NCBI RefSeq assembly: GCF_018131225.1
Contig: NZ_JAFCMM010000003.1
Span: 124,001 to 188,000 of the forward strand
Origin: Bradyrhizobium sp. U87765 SZCCT0048
GTDB lineage: Bacteria > Pseudomonadota > Alphaproteobacteria > Rhizobiales > Xanthobacteraceae
Length of the DNA: 64,000 bases
Direction: 5' to 3'
The notes under the pieces: model-generated
Databases searched by the model: none
What the model saw: only the letters and a program-made list of their open reading frames with translations
Told to the model about the DNA's origin: nothing
Part shown: positions 56,915 to 64,000 of the stretch, in pieces
Layout: each line of letters opens with the position of its first letter
Position numbering within the stretch: position 1 is the first letter of the stretch
Made by a program: the position numbers and the translations under genes

Positions 56915-58198
56915 ATGACGATAACGGCGTCTCTGCCCGCGGCGCGGGTCGGCGAAGGCTACCGCTGGATGCAATTGACCATCGGCGTGATCTGCATGGT
57001 GATGATCGCCAACCTGCAGTATGGCTGGACTTTCTTCGTACCCGATATCCAGAAGACGTTCGGCTGGGATCGCGCCGCGATCCAGTGGGCGTTCACCCTG
57101 TTCGTGCTGTTCGAGACCTGGCTGGTGCCGATCGAAGGCTGGTTCGTCGACAAGTACGGCCCGCGCGTGGTCGTGATGTTCGGCGGCGTGCTCTGCGCCA
57201 TCGGCTGGGTGATGAACGCCTATGCCACCACGCTCGGCGCATTCTACCTCGCCCAGATCATCGCCGGCATCGGCGCCGGCGCCGTCTACGGCACCTGTGT
57301 CGGCAACGCGCTGAAGTGGTTTCCGGAGAAGCGCGGCCTCGCCGCCGGCATCACCGCCGCCGGCTTCGGCGCCGGCTCGGCGCTGACCGTCGCGCCGATC
57401 CAGAGCATGATCGCCACCAGCGGTTTCCAGGCGGCGTTCTTCAACTTCGGCATCGGCCAGGGCGTCATCATCTGCGTGCTGTCGCTGATCCTGCTGGCAC
57501 CCAAGCCCGGCCAGGTGCCGGAGATGGTCGCCAACGCCAACATCATCCAGACCAGGCGCAACTACAGCCCGGTCGAGGTGGTGCGCCAGCCGATCTTCTG
57601 GCTGATGTACTTCATGTTCGTGATCGTCGGCGCCGGCGGCCTGATGGTGACGGCGAACCTGAAGCCGATCGCCGCCGACATCAAGGTCGACAGTATCCCC
57701 GTGACGCTGATGGGCGTGACCATGACCGCGATCACCTTCGCGGCGACCATCGACCGCGTGCTCAACGGCCTGACCCGTCCGTTCTTCGGCTGGGTGTCCG
57801 ACAACATCGGCCGCGAGAACACCATGTTCATCGCCTTCGCGATGGAAGGCGTCGGCATCTACATGCTCTACCTGTGGGGCCACGATCCGCTGTGGTTCGT
57901 GCTGCTGTCCGGCTTCGTGTTCTTCGCCTGGGGCGAGATCTACAGCCTGTTCCCGTCGACCTGCACCGACACCTTCGGCGCCAGGTTCGCGGCCACCAAC
58001 GCCGGCCTGCTCTACACCGCCAAGGGCACGGCGGCGCTCCTGGTGCCGCTCGCCAACTATGTGCAGCAGGGCACGGGCAACTGGAATCTGGTGTTTCTCA
58101 TCGCCGCCGGCGCCAACATTCTCGCCTCGGTGCTGGCGATTGCGGTGCTCAAGCCGTGGCGGCGCAAGGTCGTCGCCGCCGCTTCGGCGAACACCTGA
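56915..58198 (+). CDS. MFS transporter, oxalate/formate antiporter type (OxlT-like)
   Basis: 427 residues from the ATG at 56915 (GGGGAG upstream). Twelve helices. WMQLTIGVICMVMIANLQYGWTFFVPDIQKTFGWDRAAIQWAFTLFVLFETWLVPIEGWFVDKYGPR is very close to the OxlT/OFA family as found in oxalate-using alphaproteobacteria. VTANLKPIAADIKV in the second half supplies the Lys expected to bind the dicarboxylate in OxlT. No oxalyl-CoA decarboxylase or formyl-CoA transferase gene is present in the window, so oxalate as substrate is inference from the family. It ends in a terminator that lies inside the convergent marR gene. Confidence 0.85.
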   Translation: MTITASLPAARVGEGYRWMQLTIGVICMVMIANLQYGWTFFVPDIQKTFGWDRAAIQWAFTLFVLFETWLVPIEGWFVDKYGPRVVVMFGGVLCAIGWVMNAYATTLGAFYLAQIIAGIGAGAVYGTCVGNALKWFPEKRGLAAGITAAGFGAGSALTVAPIQSMIATSGFQAAFFNFGIGQGVIICVLSLILLAPKPGQVPEMVANANIIQTRRNYSPVEVVRQPIFWLMYFMFVIVGAGGLMVTANLKPIAADIKVDSIPVTLMGVTMTAITFAATIDRVLNGLTRPFFGWVSDNIGRENTMFIAFAMEGVGIYMLYLWGHDPLWFVLLSGFVFFAWGEIYSLFPSTCTDTFGARFAATNAGLLYTAKGTAALLVPLANYVQQGTGNWNLVFLIAAGANILASVLAIAVLKPWRRKVVAAASANT

Positions 58199-58300
58199 CC
58201 GAGCTGCCCGCCGGCCGACGCGGCACTCTCGCAGCCGCGCCGGCCGGCGGCAGGACATGTCCCCGCGGTTGACGGGGCATGCCAACTCCGGACGACCACT

Positions 58301-58327
58301 GCCGCGCTACCCGCGCGGCCTTTTTTT
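58301..58327 (+). terminator. Terminator of the antiporter gene, inside the 3' end of marR
   Basis: GCCGCGC (58301-58307), loop TACCC, GCGCGGC (58313-58319), then C and seven T residues (58321-58327). The hairpin and T tract also encode the last codons (DKKRPRG-stop) of the convergent marR gene. Confidence 0.8.
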
Positions 58328-58816
58328 GTCCGGCGCGGTTCGCGCGCGCAGGTCGGTGGTCAGCATCACCAGCGTGGCGTGGCTCTCGGACGCAAAGCGC
58401 AGCAGCAGCTTCAGTTCGTCGTCGCTGTAGGCCGCCCACGCCTTCTGCATCGCGCGCTGCATCGGCTCGTAGAGTTTTGCGACCTCGGCGATCTTGTCCG
58501 GCACCACCGCGACGAACACCTTGCGGCGGTCGCTCTCGTCACGCTCGCGCCGCACGAGGCCGACGCGCTCGAGCCGGTCGATCAGGCCGGTGATGGCGCC
58601 GCTGGTCAGCCCCGTCACCTCCGCGAGGCGGCCCGCGGTCACCCGGCCCTCGAGCTGCAGGATGTCCATGCATTCGAGGTCGGAGCTGGCGATGCCGAGA
58701 CGGTCCGCCACCGCCTGGCTGAACAGCGTGCCCTGCGCCGACGACATCCGCAGCGCGGTTTCGAGATCCTGCAGCAGCGCCGCGCGCTCCCGCCCCCTTG
58801 ACACGGCGGGCTTCAT
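58307..58816 (-). CDS. MarR-family transcriptional regulator
   Basis: 169 residues. Winged helix: ASSDLECMDILQLEGRVTAGRLAEVTGLTSGAITGLIDRLERVGLVRRERDESDRRKVFVAVVPDKI, with the ESDRRKVFV wing typical of MarR. It is divergent from the FAD monooxygenase gene 85 bases away, and an AT-rich palindrome lies between them, so it most likely represses that gene and itself. The inducing compound is unknown. Confidence 0.9.
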   Translation of the reverse strand: MKPAVSRGRERAALLQDLETALRMSSAQGTLFSQAVADRLGIASSDLECMDILQLEGRVTAGRLAEVTGLTSGAITGLIDRLERVGLVRRERDESDRRKVFVAVVPDKIAEVAKLYEPMQRAMQKAWAAYSDDELKLLLRFASESHATLVMLTTDLRARTAPDKKRPRG

Positions 58817-58831
58817 ATTTTAGCCATCTTA

Positions 58832-58850
58832 TATCTTACCATCTAAGATA
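58832..58850. promoter_or_regulatory. Palindromic MarR-type operator candidate
   Basis: TATCTTA-CCATC-TAAGATA, a perfect 7+7 inverted repeat in the 85-base gap between divergent marR and the FAD monooxygenase. A further ATCTTA copy directly to its left (58826-58831) extends it. The site is much richer in AT than its surroundings. Confidence 0.6.
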
Positions 58851-58901
58851 ATTAGCGCATGTGATTTCCTAGCATTGCAGCGCCGACCGGAGCAAGACGA
58901 C

Positions 58902-60092
58902 ATGACGCGCAAGGCCCTGATCATCGGCGGCGGTATCGCCGGCGCCGCCACCGCCATTTTCCTGCGCCGCGCCGGCTATGCGGCCGAGATGTTCGAGAGC
59001 CGCCCGCAAGCCGGCGACCTCGGCGGCGGCCTTCAGGTCGCGCCCAACGGCATGCATGTGATGGCGGAGCTCGGCCTCGCCGACGCCGTGCGCGAGGCCG
59101 GCAGCTGCTCGACCGGCATGCGGTTCTACGCCCAGGGCGGCGGCTATCTCGGCGCCATCAACCGCAACATGGAGACGCGCTTCGGTGCGCCAGCGATCAA
59201 CATCCGCCGCGGCGCGCTGCAGGACATCCTGCTCGACGAAGCCGTGCGCAGCGGCGCCGGCCTGCACTTCGGCAAGCGCCTGACCTCGGTCGACGACGTT
59301 CCCGGGTGCCCGGTGGTCGCCCGCTTCGCGGACGGCGAAACCGCCGAAGGCGATATCCTGATCGGCGCCGACGGCGTCCACTCCGCGGTTCGCACCTGGC
59401 TGTTTCCGGAGGGCCCCCACCCCTTCGATACCGGCCTCGTCGGCTTCGGCGGCTTCGTGCCGCGCGCGCTGCTGGACGCCGCCGGCGTCGGCCAGGACAT
59501 GCACATGACGTTCGGCCGCTCCGGCTTTTTCGGCTACGGCATCTGCGGCGGGCCGAACGGCGGCGATGCGATGTGGTGGAGCACCCAGCCCGAGACCGGC
59601 GTCGACGCGAGCACTTTCCGCGCCATGGGCCCGCGCGCGATCAAGGATCACCTGCTCGCCTTCCACGATGGCTGGCACGCGCCGATCCCGCAATTGATCG
59701 ATGCCGCGCAGGAGTTCGTGGTCACCGACACCCTCGACGTCGCAACGCTGCCGCTGTGGCATCGCCGGCGCGTGCTGCTGATCGGCGACGCCGCCCATGC
59801 CACGAGCCCGCATGCCGGCCAGGGCGCATCGCTGGCGCTGGAAGACGCCTCGCGCCTCGGCAAGCTGATCGCCCGTCACGGCGGCAACACCGACGTCGCG
59901 TTCGCGCATTTCGAGAACGAACGGCGCGGCCGCACCGAGCGCGTCGTCGCGCTCGCCCGCCAGAACGGCAACAGCAAGCGCGAGTTCAGCGCCACCGGCG
60001 CGTTCGTGCGCGACCAGATGATGCGGCTGCTGCTGCCGCTGTTCGCCAGCCGCCAGAACTGGATGTACGCCTACGACGCGCGCACCATCTGA
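58902..60092 (+). CDS. FAD-dependent monooxygenase (aromatic hydroxylase type)
   Basis: Class A flavoprotein monooxygenase, 396 residues from the ATG at 58902. Three signatures are seen: the dinucleotide motif ALIIGGGIAGAATAIFLRRAGY at the start, GADGVHSAVRTWLFP (DG motif) near 155, and LLIGDAAHATSPHAGQGASLALEDASRLGKL (GD motif) near 292. The family uses NAD(P)H and oxygen to hydroxylate phenolic acids or similar rings. Substrate unknown. Control by the divergent MarR protein and the nearby cupin and GST-like genes suggest an aromatic breakdown route. Confidence 0.88.
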   Translation: MTRKALIIGGGIAGAATAIFLRRAGYAAEMFESRPQAGDLGGGLQVAPNGMHVMAELGLADAVREAGSCSTGMRFYAQGGGYLGAINRNMETRFGAPAINIRRGALQDILLDEAVRSGAGLHFGKRLTSVDDVPGCPVVARFADGETAEGDILIGADGVHSAVRTWLFPEGPHPFDTGLVGFGGFVPRALLDAAGVGQDMHMTFGRSGFFGYGICGGPNGGDAMWWSTQPETGVDASTFRAMGPRAIKDHLLAFHDGWHAPIPQLIDAAQEFVVTDTLDVATLPLWHRRRVLLIGDAAHATSPHAGQGASLALEDASRLGKLIARHGGNTDVAFAHFENERRGRTERVVALARQNGNSKREFSATGAFVRDQMMRLLLPLFASRQNWMYAYDARTI

Positions 60093-60134
60093 CACCCGGC
60101 GCGGCCGCCACGATGCCGCGGAGGCAGTGCCCGG

Positions 60135-60563
60135 TCATTTCCAGGGCGTCACCGGCGGCACCTGATCGGTCGGCGCGGGCATGTCGACCGTCTTGAAATC
60201 GGCGGGGCTGACGATCTCCAGGTACTCCATGTCCGGCGAGTAGTCGAACAGGTAGTGCACGATGCCCGGCCGCTGGTGCACGCAGTCGCCCGCTTCCACC
60301 AGCGTGACCTTGTCCTCGTACATGAACTTGGCCCACCCCTTCATCATCAGCACGATCTGGAAATTGCAGTCGTGGCGGTGCCAGCCGGTGCCGTCGCTCG
60401 GCGGCAGGTTCGCCTTGACGAGATGCGCGATCACCTGGCCGCCCGTGGCATCGGCGATGCCGAGATCGCGGTAGAGGAAGAAGTCCCGCAGGCCGCCGCC
60501 CTCGTAGGTGGTGTCGGCGGGTTTGACATGGGAGAACTTGCTGACGACGGCATGGGTGTTCAT
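60135..60563 (-). CDS. Cupin-domain protein
   Basis: 142 residues from the ATG at 60563, with GGAGG upstream; the longer open frame is unsupported. A single cupin_2 barrel is seen: GTGWHRHDCNFQIVLMMKGWAKFMYEDKVTLVEAGDCVHQRPGIVHYLFDYSPDMEYLEIVSP. Metal ligands probably include His and His of WHRHD, and His of PGIVHYL. Such proteins can be dioxygenases or isomerases, or simply bind metal. It is convergent with the FAD monooxygenase, 42 bases apart, which suggests a shared pathway but is not proof. Confidence 0.82.
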   Translation of the reverse strand: MNTHAVVSKFSHVKPADTTYEGGGLRDFFLYRDLGIADATGGQVIAHLVKANLPPSDGTGWHRHDCNFQIVLMMKGWAKFMYEDKVTLVEAGDCVHQRPGIVHYLFDYSPDMEYLEIVSPADFKTVDMPAPTDQVPPVTPWK

Positions 60564-60875
60564 CGCGGCCTCCAGGTTGTTCGTGCGCGGCTTCAGTGCG
60601 CGCGGATCACGGACCGGCAGCGCGGGCATGCCCGGCGCAGCGGCCCTCTTCGCATATGCGAAAACCACGCCACTGCGCCGCGGCCGCGGCGCGTGTCCTG
60701 CCGCGGATCCGCTCCGACGACCGAAACCGTTTGATCCATCTCGACTTAGCGCCATCGCCGCGGGCACGGCGCACGCCCTCTGCGCTTCGCCTGCGGCGGT
60801 CGCGAGCACTACGCACTGAACGTTCGTTGAGCAGGCCGGGCACATTGCTGGGCAGCGCGGCGCGCAGGCAGCTGC
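60564..60875. other. Intergenic region between GST-like and cupin genes
   Basis: 312 bases with no credible gene. It contains a perfect 14-base palindrome (60649-60662) 86 bases before the cupin start. The rest is GC-rich with no terminator or promoter recognised. Confidence 0.5.
60649..60662. promoter_or_regulatory. Perfect palindrome upstream of the cupin gene
   Basis: TTCGCATATGCGAA is fully self-complementary and AT-rich at its centre, in a GC-rich gap. A regulator site is the simplest reading. Confidence 0.45.
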
Positions 60876-61529
60876 CTAGAAATCGACCTCGAGCTCCTCG
60901 ATGTCGGTCGGCTCGAGCTTCGCCGCCGCCACCCACTCCTGCATCTCCGGCATCGCCATGATGACGTCGGCATAGCCGTCGAGGCGGCTGCTGAGACGCA
61001 CGTCATAGGTCCGGAACCGGGTCACCACCGGCGCATACATCGCGTCCGCCATGGTGCGCTCGCCGAACAGGAAGGGCCCGCCGCTCTCGGCAAGACAGTC
61101 GCTCCACAGCGTGACGATGCGATCGATGTCGGCCTGGGCACGTGACCAGATGCGGAAATTGGGAAAATGTCCCTTGAGATTGACCGGCAGCGACGAGCGC
61201 AGGTTGGCAAAGCCCGAGTGGATCTCGCCACAGATCGAGCGGCAGCGCGCGCGCAGGATGCGGTCGTCAGGCAAAAGCCCCGCCTCCGGCTTGATTTCGT
61301 TGAGATACTCGGCGATGGCGAGGGTGTCCCAGACCACCGCGCCGTCGTGGCGCAGGCACGGCACGAGGATCGACGACGACAGCAGCAGGATCTCCGCCCG
61401 CGCCGCCGGATCGTCGGGCGAGACCACGATCTCGTCGACGTCGAGCCCGGCGAACCGCGTCAGCAGCCAGCCGCGCAGCGACCACGACGAGTAGTTCTTG
61501 CTGGTGATGGTCAGAGTCGCCCGGGCCAT
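60876..61529 (-). CDS. Glutathione S-transferase family protein
   Basis: 217 residues from the ATG at 61529, which has GGAGGGAGACA before it. The N-terminal thioredoxin-like domain includes TITSKNYSSWSLRGWLLTRFAGLDVDEIVV and LVPCLRHDGAVVWDTLAIAEYLNEIKPEAGLLP, where Ser-Ser-Trp-Ser marks the catalytic region and DTLAIAEYL the glutathione gamma-glutamyl site. The C-terminal helical domain follows with FLFGERTMADAMYAPVVTRFRTYDV. Function could be detoxification or isomerisation of a ring-cleavage product. It is divergent from the PHA depolymerase gene. Confidence 0.88.
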   Translation of the reverse strand: MARATLTITSKNYSSWSLRGWLLTRFAGLDVDEIVVSPDDPAARAEILLLSSSILVPCLRHDGAVVWDTLAIAEYLNEIKPEAGLLPDDRILRARCRSICGEIHSGFANLRSSLPVNLKGHFPNFRIWSRAQADIDRIVTLWSDCLAESGGPFLFGERTMADAMYAPVVTRFRTYDVRLSSRLDGYADVIMAMPEMQEWVAAAKLEPTDIEELEVDF

Positions 61530-61727
61530 TGTCTCCCTCCTGATGCCGACGCACACGCGCCCGACGCGGCTGCGGACCGGGCGCGCCGCGCCCGCCGGCT
61601 GCCGCTTGTTTGGGCCGGTTGACGTCGGACGGAGCAAGCCACGTGCCAGTTCCGGCACGGGTCCGGAGCGACCGCTGGCGTCGAACTTGCATGGATGGAG
61701 GCAAAACAAACTGCCGGACGGTCCTGA

Positions 61728-62942
61728 ATGATGTACCAGGCCTTTGAAAACTACACTGTGCTCACGGCTCCCTGGCGCAGCGGCGCGGCGGCGGCGCTGC
61801 GCTATCTCAACCTGCTGCCGCAGGGAACGTCCGACGCCTTCGTCCGCCGTCTCGCCGCCGCGCTGGAACTGATCACCCGCAGCCGCCTGACCTATGAGCG
61901 GCCGCCCTACGACATCAAGCCGGTCATGGTCGGCAACCGCGCCTGCGAGGTGATCGAGGAGGTCGCCTACGCCACGCCGTTCGGATCGCTGCTGCACTTC
62001 AGGAAGGACGGCGCGCCGGAACAGCCGCGCGTGCTGCTGGTGGCGCCGATGTCCGGCCACTTCGCCACGTTGCTGCGCAACACCGTGCAGACGCTGCTGC
62101 AGGATCACGACGTCTACATCACCGACTGGCACAATCCGCGCGACATCCCGGTCAGCGCCGGCGATTTCGCCCTCGCCGACTACACCGAACACCTGATCGC
62201 GTTCCTCGGCCAGCTCGGGCCGCGGCCGCACATGGTGGCGATCTGCCAGCCGTCGGTGTCGGCGCTCGCCGCCGCGGCGCTGATGTCCGAAGACGATCAC
62301 CCGTCGCGGCCGGCGAGCCTGACGCTGATGGCCGGGCCGATCGACACCCGCATCCAGCCGACCAAGGTCAATGAATTCGCCAAGAGCAAGCCGCTGAGCT
62401 GGTTCGAGCAGAACATGATCAACCTCGTGCCGGTGCAGTGCGCCGGTGCGTTCCGCAAGGTCTATCCCGGCTTCGTGCAGCTCACCGCATTCGTGTCGAT
62501 GAATCTCGAGCGCCACGTCAAGTCGCACCTCGACCTGATGACGCATCTCGCCAATGGCGAGACCGAGAAGGCCGAGACCATCAAGACGTTCTACGACGAG
62601 TACTTCGCGGTGATGGATCTCCCCGGCGACTTCTACATCGAGACCATCCGCGACGTCTTCCAGGAACATCTGCTGCCGCAGGGCAAGTTGATGCACCGCG
62701 ACCGCCCGGTGCGGCCCGCGGCGGTGAGCCGCATGGGGCTGCTGACAGTCGAGGGTGAAAAGGACGACATCTGCTCGATCGGCCAGACCGTCGCCGCGCA
62801 GGACCTGTGCACCGGCGTGCGGCAGTATCGCAAGCAGCACCACATGCAGGCCGGCGTCGGCCACTACGGCGTCTTCAGCGGCCGGCGCTGGAACAGCGAG
62901 ATCTATCCGCTGCTGCGCGACTTCATCCATCTCAACGCGTAA
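61728..62942 (+). CDS. phaZ: Intracellular polyhydroxyalkanoate depolymerase
   Basis: 404 residues (the second ATG at 61731 is equally possible). PHB_depo_C-type intracellular depolymerase that mobilises storage polyester. The nucleophile is Cys173 in the lipase-box-like AICQPSVSALAAAALM, as in Cupriavidus PhaZ1. PRVLLVAPMSGHFATLLRNTVQTLLQDHDVYITDWHNPRDIPVSAGDF precedes it, and TVEGEKDDICSIGQT and QAGVGHYGVFSGRRWN hold the Asp and His of the triad. No phasin or synthase gene is adjacent. Confidence 0.93.
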   Translation: MMYQAFENYTVLTAPWRSGAAAALRYLNLLPQGTSDAFVRRLAAALELITRSRLTYERPPYDIKPVMVGNRACEVIEEVAYATPFGSLLHFRKDGAPEQPRVLLVAPMSGHFATLLRNTVQTLLQDHDVYITDWHNPRDIPVSAGDFALADYTEHLIAFLGQLGPRPHMVAICQPSVSALAAAALMSEDDHPSRPASLTLMAGPIDTRIQPTKVNEFAKSKPLSWFEQNMINLVPVQCAGAFRKVYPGFVQLTAFVSMNLERHVKSHLDLMTHLANGETEKAETIKTFYDEYFAVMDLPGDFYIETIRDVFQEHLLPQGKLMHRDRPVRPAAVSRMGLLTVEGEKDDICSIGQTVAAQDLCTGVRQYRKQHHMQAGVGHYGVFSGRRWNSEIYPLLRDFIHLNA

Positions 62943-63145
62943 GCAGCGCGGCCGATAGAAGCCACGTGTCGGATCGAGGTTTTCCGCAGAGCAGGACGAT
63001 ATGATCGATGACGCGGGTCGCGCCGAGGCTCATCGCACCTTGCCTCCAGACTGCGTCGGCCCTGCGGGCATTGCAATGCCAGCGACGCGGGCGACCTCCC
63101 GCTCCAGACAAAAGCCGCGACGACAGGCGACGACGTCCGTGCACA

Positions 63146-63176
63146 CAAAAAAGAAGACCGGCTTGCACCGGTCTTC
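63146..63176 (-). terminator. Rho-independent terminator after the PRC-barrel gene
   Basis: On the minus strand GAAGACCGG-TGCAAG-CCGGTCTTC is followed by TTTTTTG, 33 bases past the stop of the PRC-barrel frame. The gap 62943-63208 holds nothing else recognised. Confidence 0.9.
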
Positions 63177-63208
63177 CTGTGTTGCGTCGTCTCGACGCGG
63201 CCTTCGCG

Positions 63209-63733
63209 TCAGTACTTGAACTCGGGCATCGCCTTGACGTCGTCCCTGGTCGCGCTCAGCACGGCGTGGTCGGGATACCAGGCGTCGACCGCGGCGCCTG
63301 ACGCCGTGGGCGCCGGCGATGTCTTCGCCGTCGAACCGACGGTGCGGTTGCTATCCATGCCGCCCGCCGCCGGCGCCGTCGTGCTGGCGGTGCGCAGCGG
63401 CTCGTTCGACCACTTCAGCTTGTCGAAGCTGACGGCGATATAACGCTCGCCGACGCCGAGAAAGCCGCCGACGCCGATGATCACGTTCCTGGTCGCACCG
63501 GTATTGTCGACGATCAGATCGTTGATCTTGCCGAGACTCTCGCCGCTATCGTTATAGACGTTGACACCGACGAGCTTGGACGCCCGCCACATGCCCTGAT
63601 GGGACTGCATCGTCGATCATGACGCGCCCGGCGTGCTGTCCATGCGGTTGGCCGGCGCCGGGGTCTGCGCCAGCGCGACGCCGGTCAGAAGCACTGTCCC
63701 GATGACGCCAGTCAAAGCGTGTTTCATGATCAT
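63209..63733 (-). pseudogene. PRC-barrel domain protein split by an in-frame TGA after its signal peptide
   Basis: AAGGAGG-CGACC-ATG at 63733 starts a frame with a clear signal peptide (MIMKHALTGVIGTVLLTGVALAQTPAP) that runs 38 codons to a TGA at 63617-63619. The same frame then continues without another stop through MQSHQGMWRASKLVGVNVYNDSGESLGKINDLIVDNTGATRNVIIGVGGFLGVGERYIAVSFDKLKWS, a PRC-barrel domain, to 63209. The downstream ATG at 63610 has no ribosome site. Intact relatives in Bradyrhizobium-type bacteria have signal peptide and domain in one chain. The simplest reading is a nonsense mutation or a base-call error; read-through or reinitiation is possible. Confidence 0.75.
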
Positions 63734-63875
63734 GGTCGCCTCCTTGTCGTCCGTTCATGACGGACGTCGGGCCAACCCAGGAACCGGAGCGACGTTCCGG
63801 CGCACGCCGTGGCCGCGGCCATCACAGACCACATCCATCCAGGGAGGAACTCGTCGGGAGAGACCGCGCTGAATG

Positions 63876-64000
63876 CTACGCCGCGTGGAACAGCGTGCGC
63901 AGCATGCCGCGCCCGAACGCGACCAGCGGCACCGAGCGCCGCTGCACGAAGCGAATGGTCTGGCGGCGCAGCGGACGCGGACGACACGGCCGCACCACGA
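63876..64000 (-). CDS. Possible carboxy-terminal end of a gene entering from the right
   Basis: An open minus-strand frame runs from the window edge to a TAG at 63876-63878. Its last residues (RQTIRFVQRRSVPLV and then AFGRGMLRTLFHAA) look like a protein end, but there are only about 40 codons and no family match, so the call is tentative. A different frame here is also open and cannot be excluded. Confidence 0.3.
   Translation of the reverse strand, partial: VVRPCRPRPLRRQTIRFVQRRSVPLVAFGRGMLRTLFHAA

Noticed and set aside
63730..63987. 85-codon minus-strand frame at the right edge
   Set aside because: Ala/Arg-rich, overlaps the ribosome site of the PRC-barrel gene and shows no family features; the alternative frame ending at 63876 is more protein-like.

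Overview
The window is a GC-rich chromosomal segment of an alphaproteobacterium. It most resembles the Bradyrhizobium / Rhodopseudomonas / Afipia group (Nitrobacteraceae), judged from gene content, gene order and protein sequences recalled from that group; no database was searched. Supporting features are a complete nuoA-N operon followed directly by birA, a glnB-glnA pair with a -24/-12 promoter, a type 2 ctaA, an rplM-rpsI / thioesterase / enoyl-CoA hydratase / CoA-binding / O-acetylhomoserine sulfhydrylase block, and a PHA depolymerase with a cysteine lipase box. No rRNA, CRISPR array, prophage or insertion sequence was seen.

Layout. 1-14571 (minus): birA start and the complex I operon nuoA to nuoN, tightly packed with several stop/start overlaps. 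14739-18020: a MarR regulator divergent from a Rieske oxygenase and a spinster-type MFS transporter, a small catabolic cassette. 18134-23465: tRNA-Asp, HU, peptidase T, a secreted Arg-Gly-Asp-rich protein, two methyltransferases, an NAD(P)-binding protein and tRNA-Val. 23630-30655 (minus): lon, clpX, clpP, tig and tRNA-Leu, the proteostasis block. 30820-33655: a Tat-exported multicopper-oxidase-like protein that lacks most copper ligands, convergent with the NAD(P)HX repair enzyme. 33860-35871: sigma-54 promoter, glnB, glnA, terminator. 35986-39147: AI-2E-family permease, ABM monooxygenase, small membrane protein, diguanylate cyclase. 39413-45494: ribosomal proteins L13/S9, CoA-linked enzymes, O-acetylhomoserine sulfhydrylase, heme A synthase, DUF2842 protein.

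45514-55272 is an exopolysaccharide region: a deacetylase-fold protein without catalytic residues, a CelD-type acyltransferase, a Wzz/BY-kinase-like protein with a broken nucleotide site, an outer-membrane export lipoprotein, a GT4 glycosyltransferase, a polyprenyl-phosphate sugar-phosphate transferase and an O-antigen-ligase/polymerase. No flippase is present in the window. An ECF sigma / anti-sigma pair follows. 56915-62942 holds an oxalate/formate-type antiporter, a MarR regulator divergent from an FAD monooxygenase, a cupin, a GST-fold protein and the PHA depolymerase. The right edge has a PRC-barrel protein whose signal peptide is separated from its domain by an in-frame TGA, and the probable end of another gene.

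The core functions are respiration (complex I, heme A), nitrogen control (P-II / glutamine synthetase), protein quality control (Tig, ClpXP, Lon) and sulfur assimilation. Accessory functions are concentrated in two MarR-controlled catabolic cassettes and the polysaccharide region. The most unusual signals are the pseudo-enzymes (multicopper oxidase, deacetylase, BY-kinase), the His/Asp-rich loop in NuoL, the interrupted PRC-barrel gene and several sharp palindromes in regulatory gaps.
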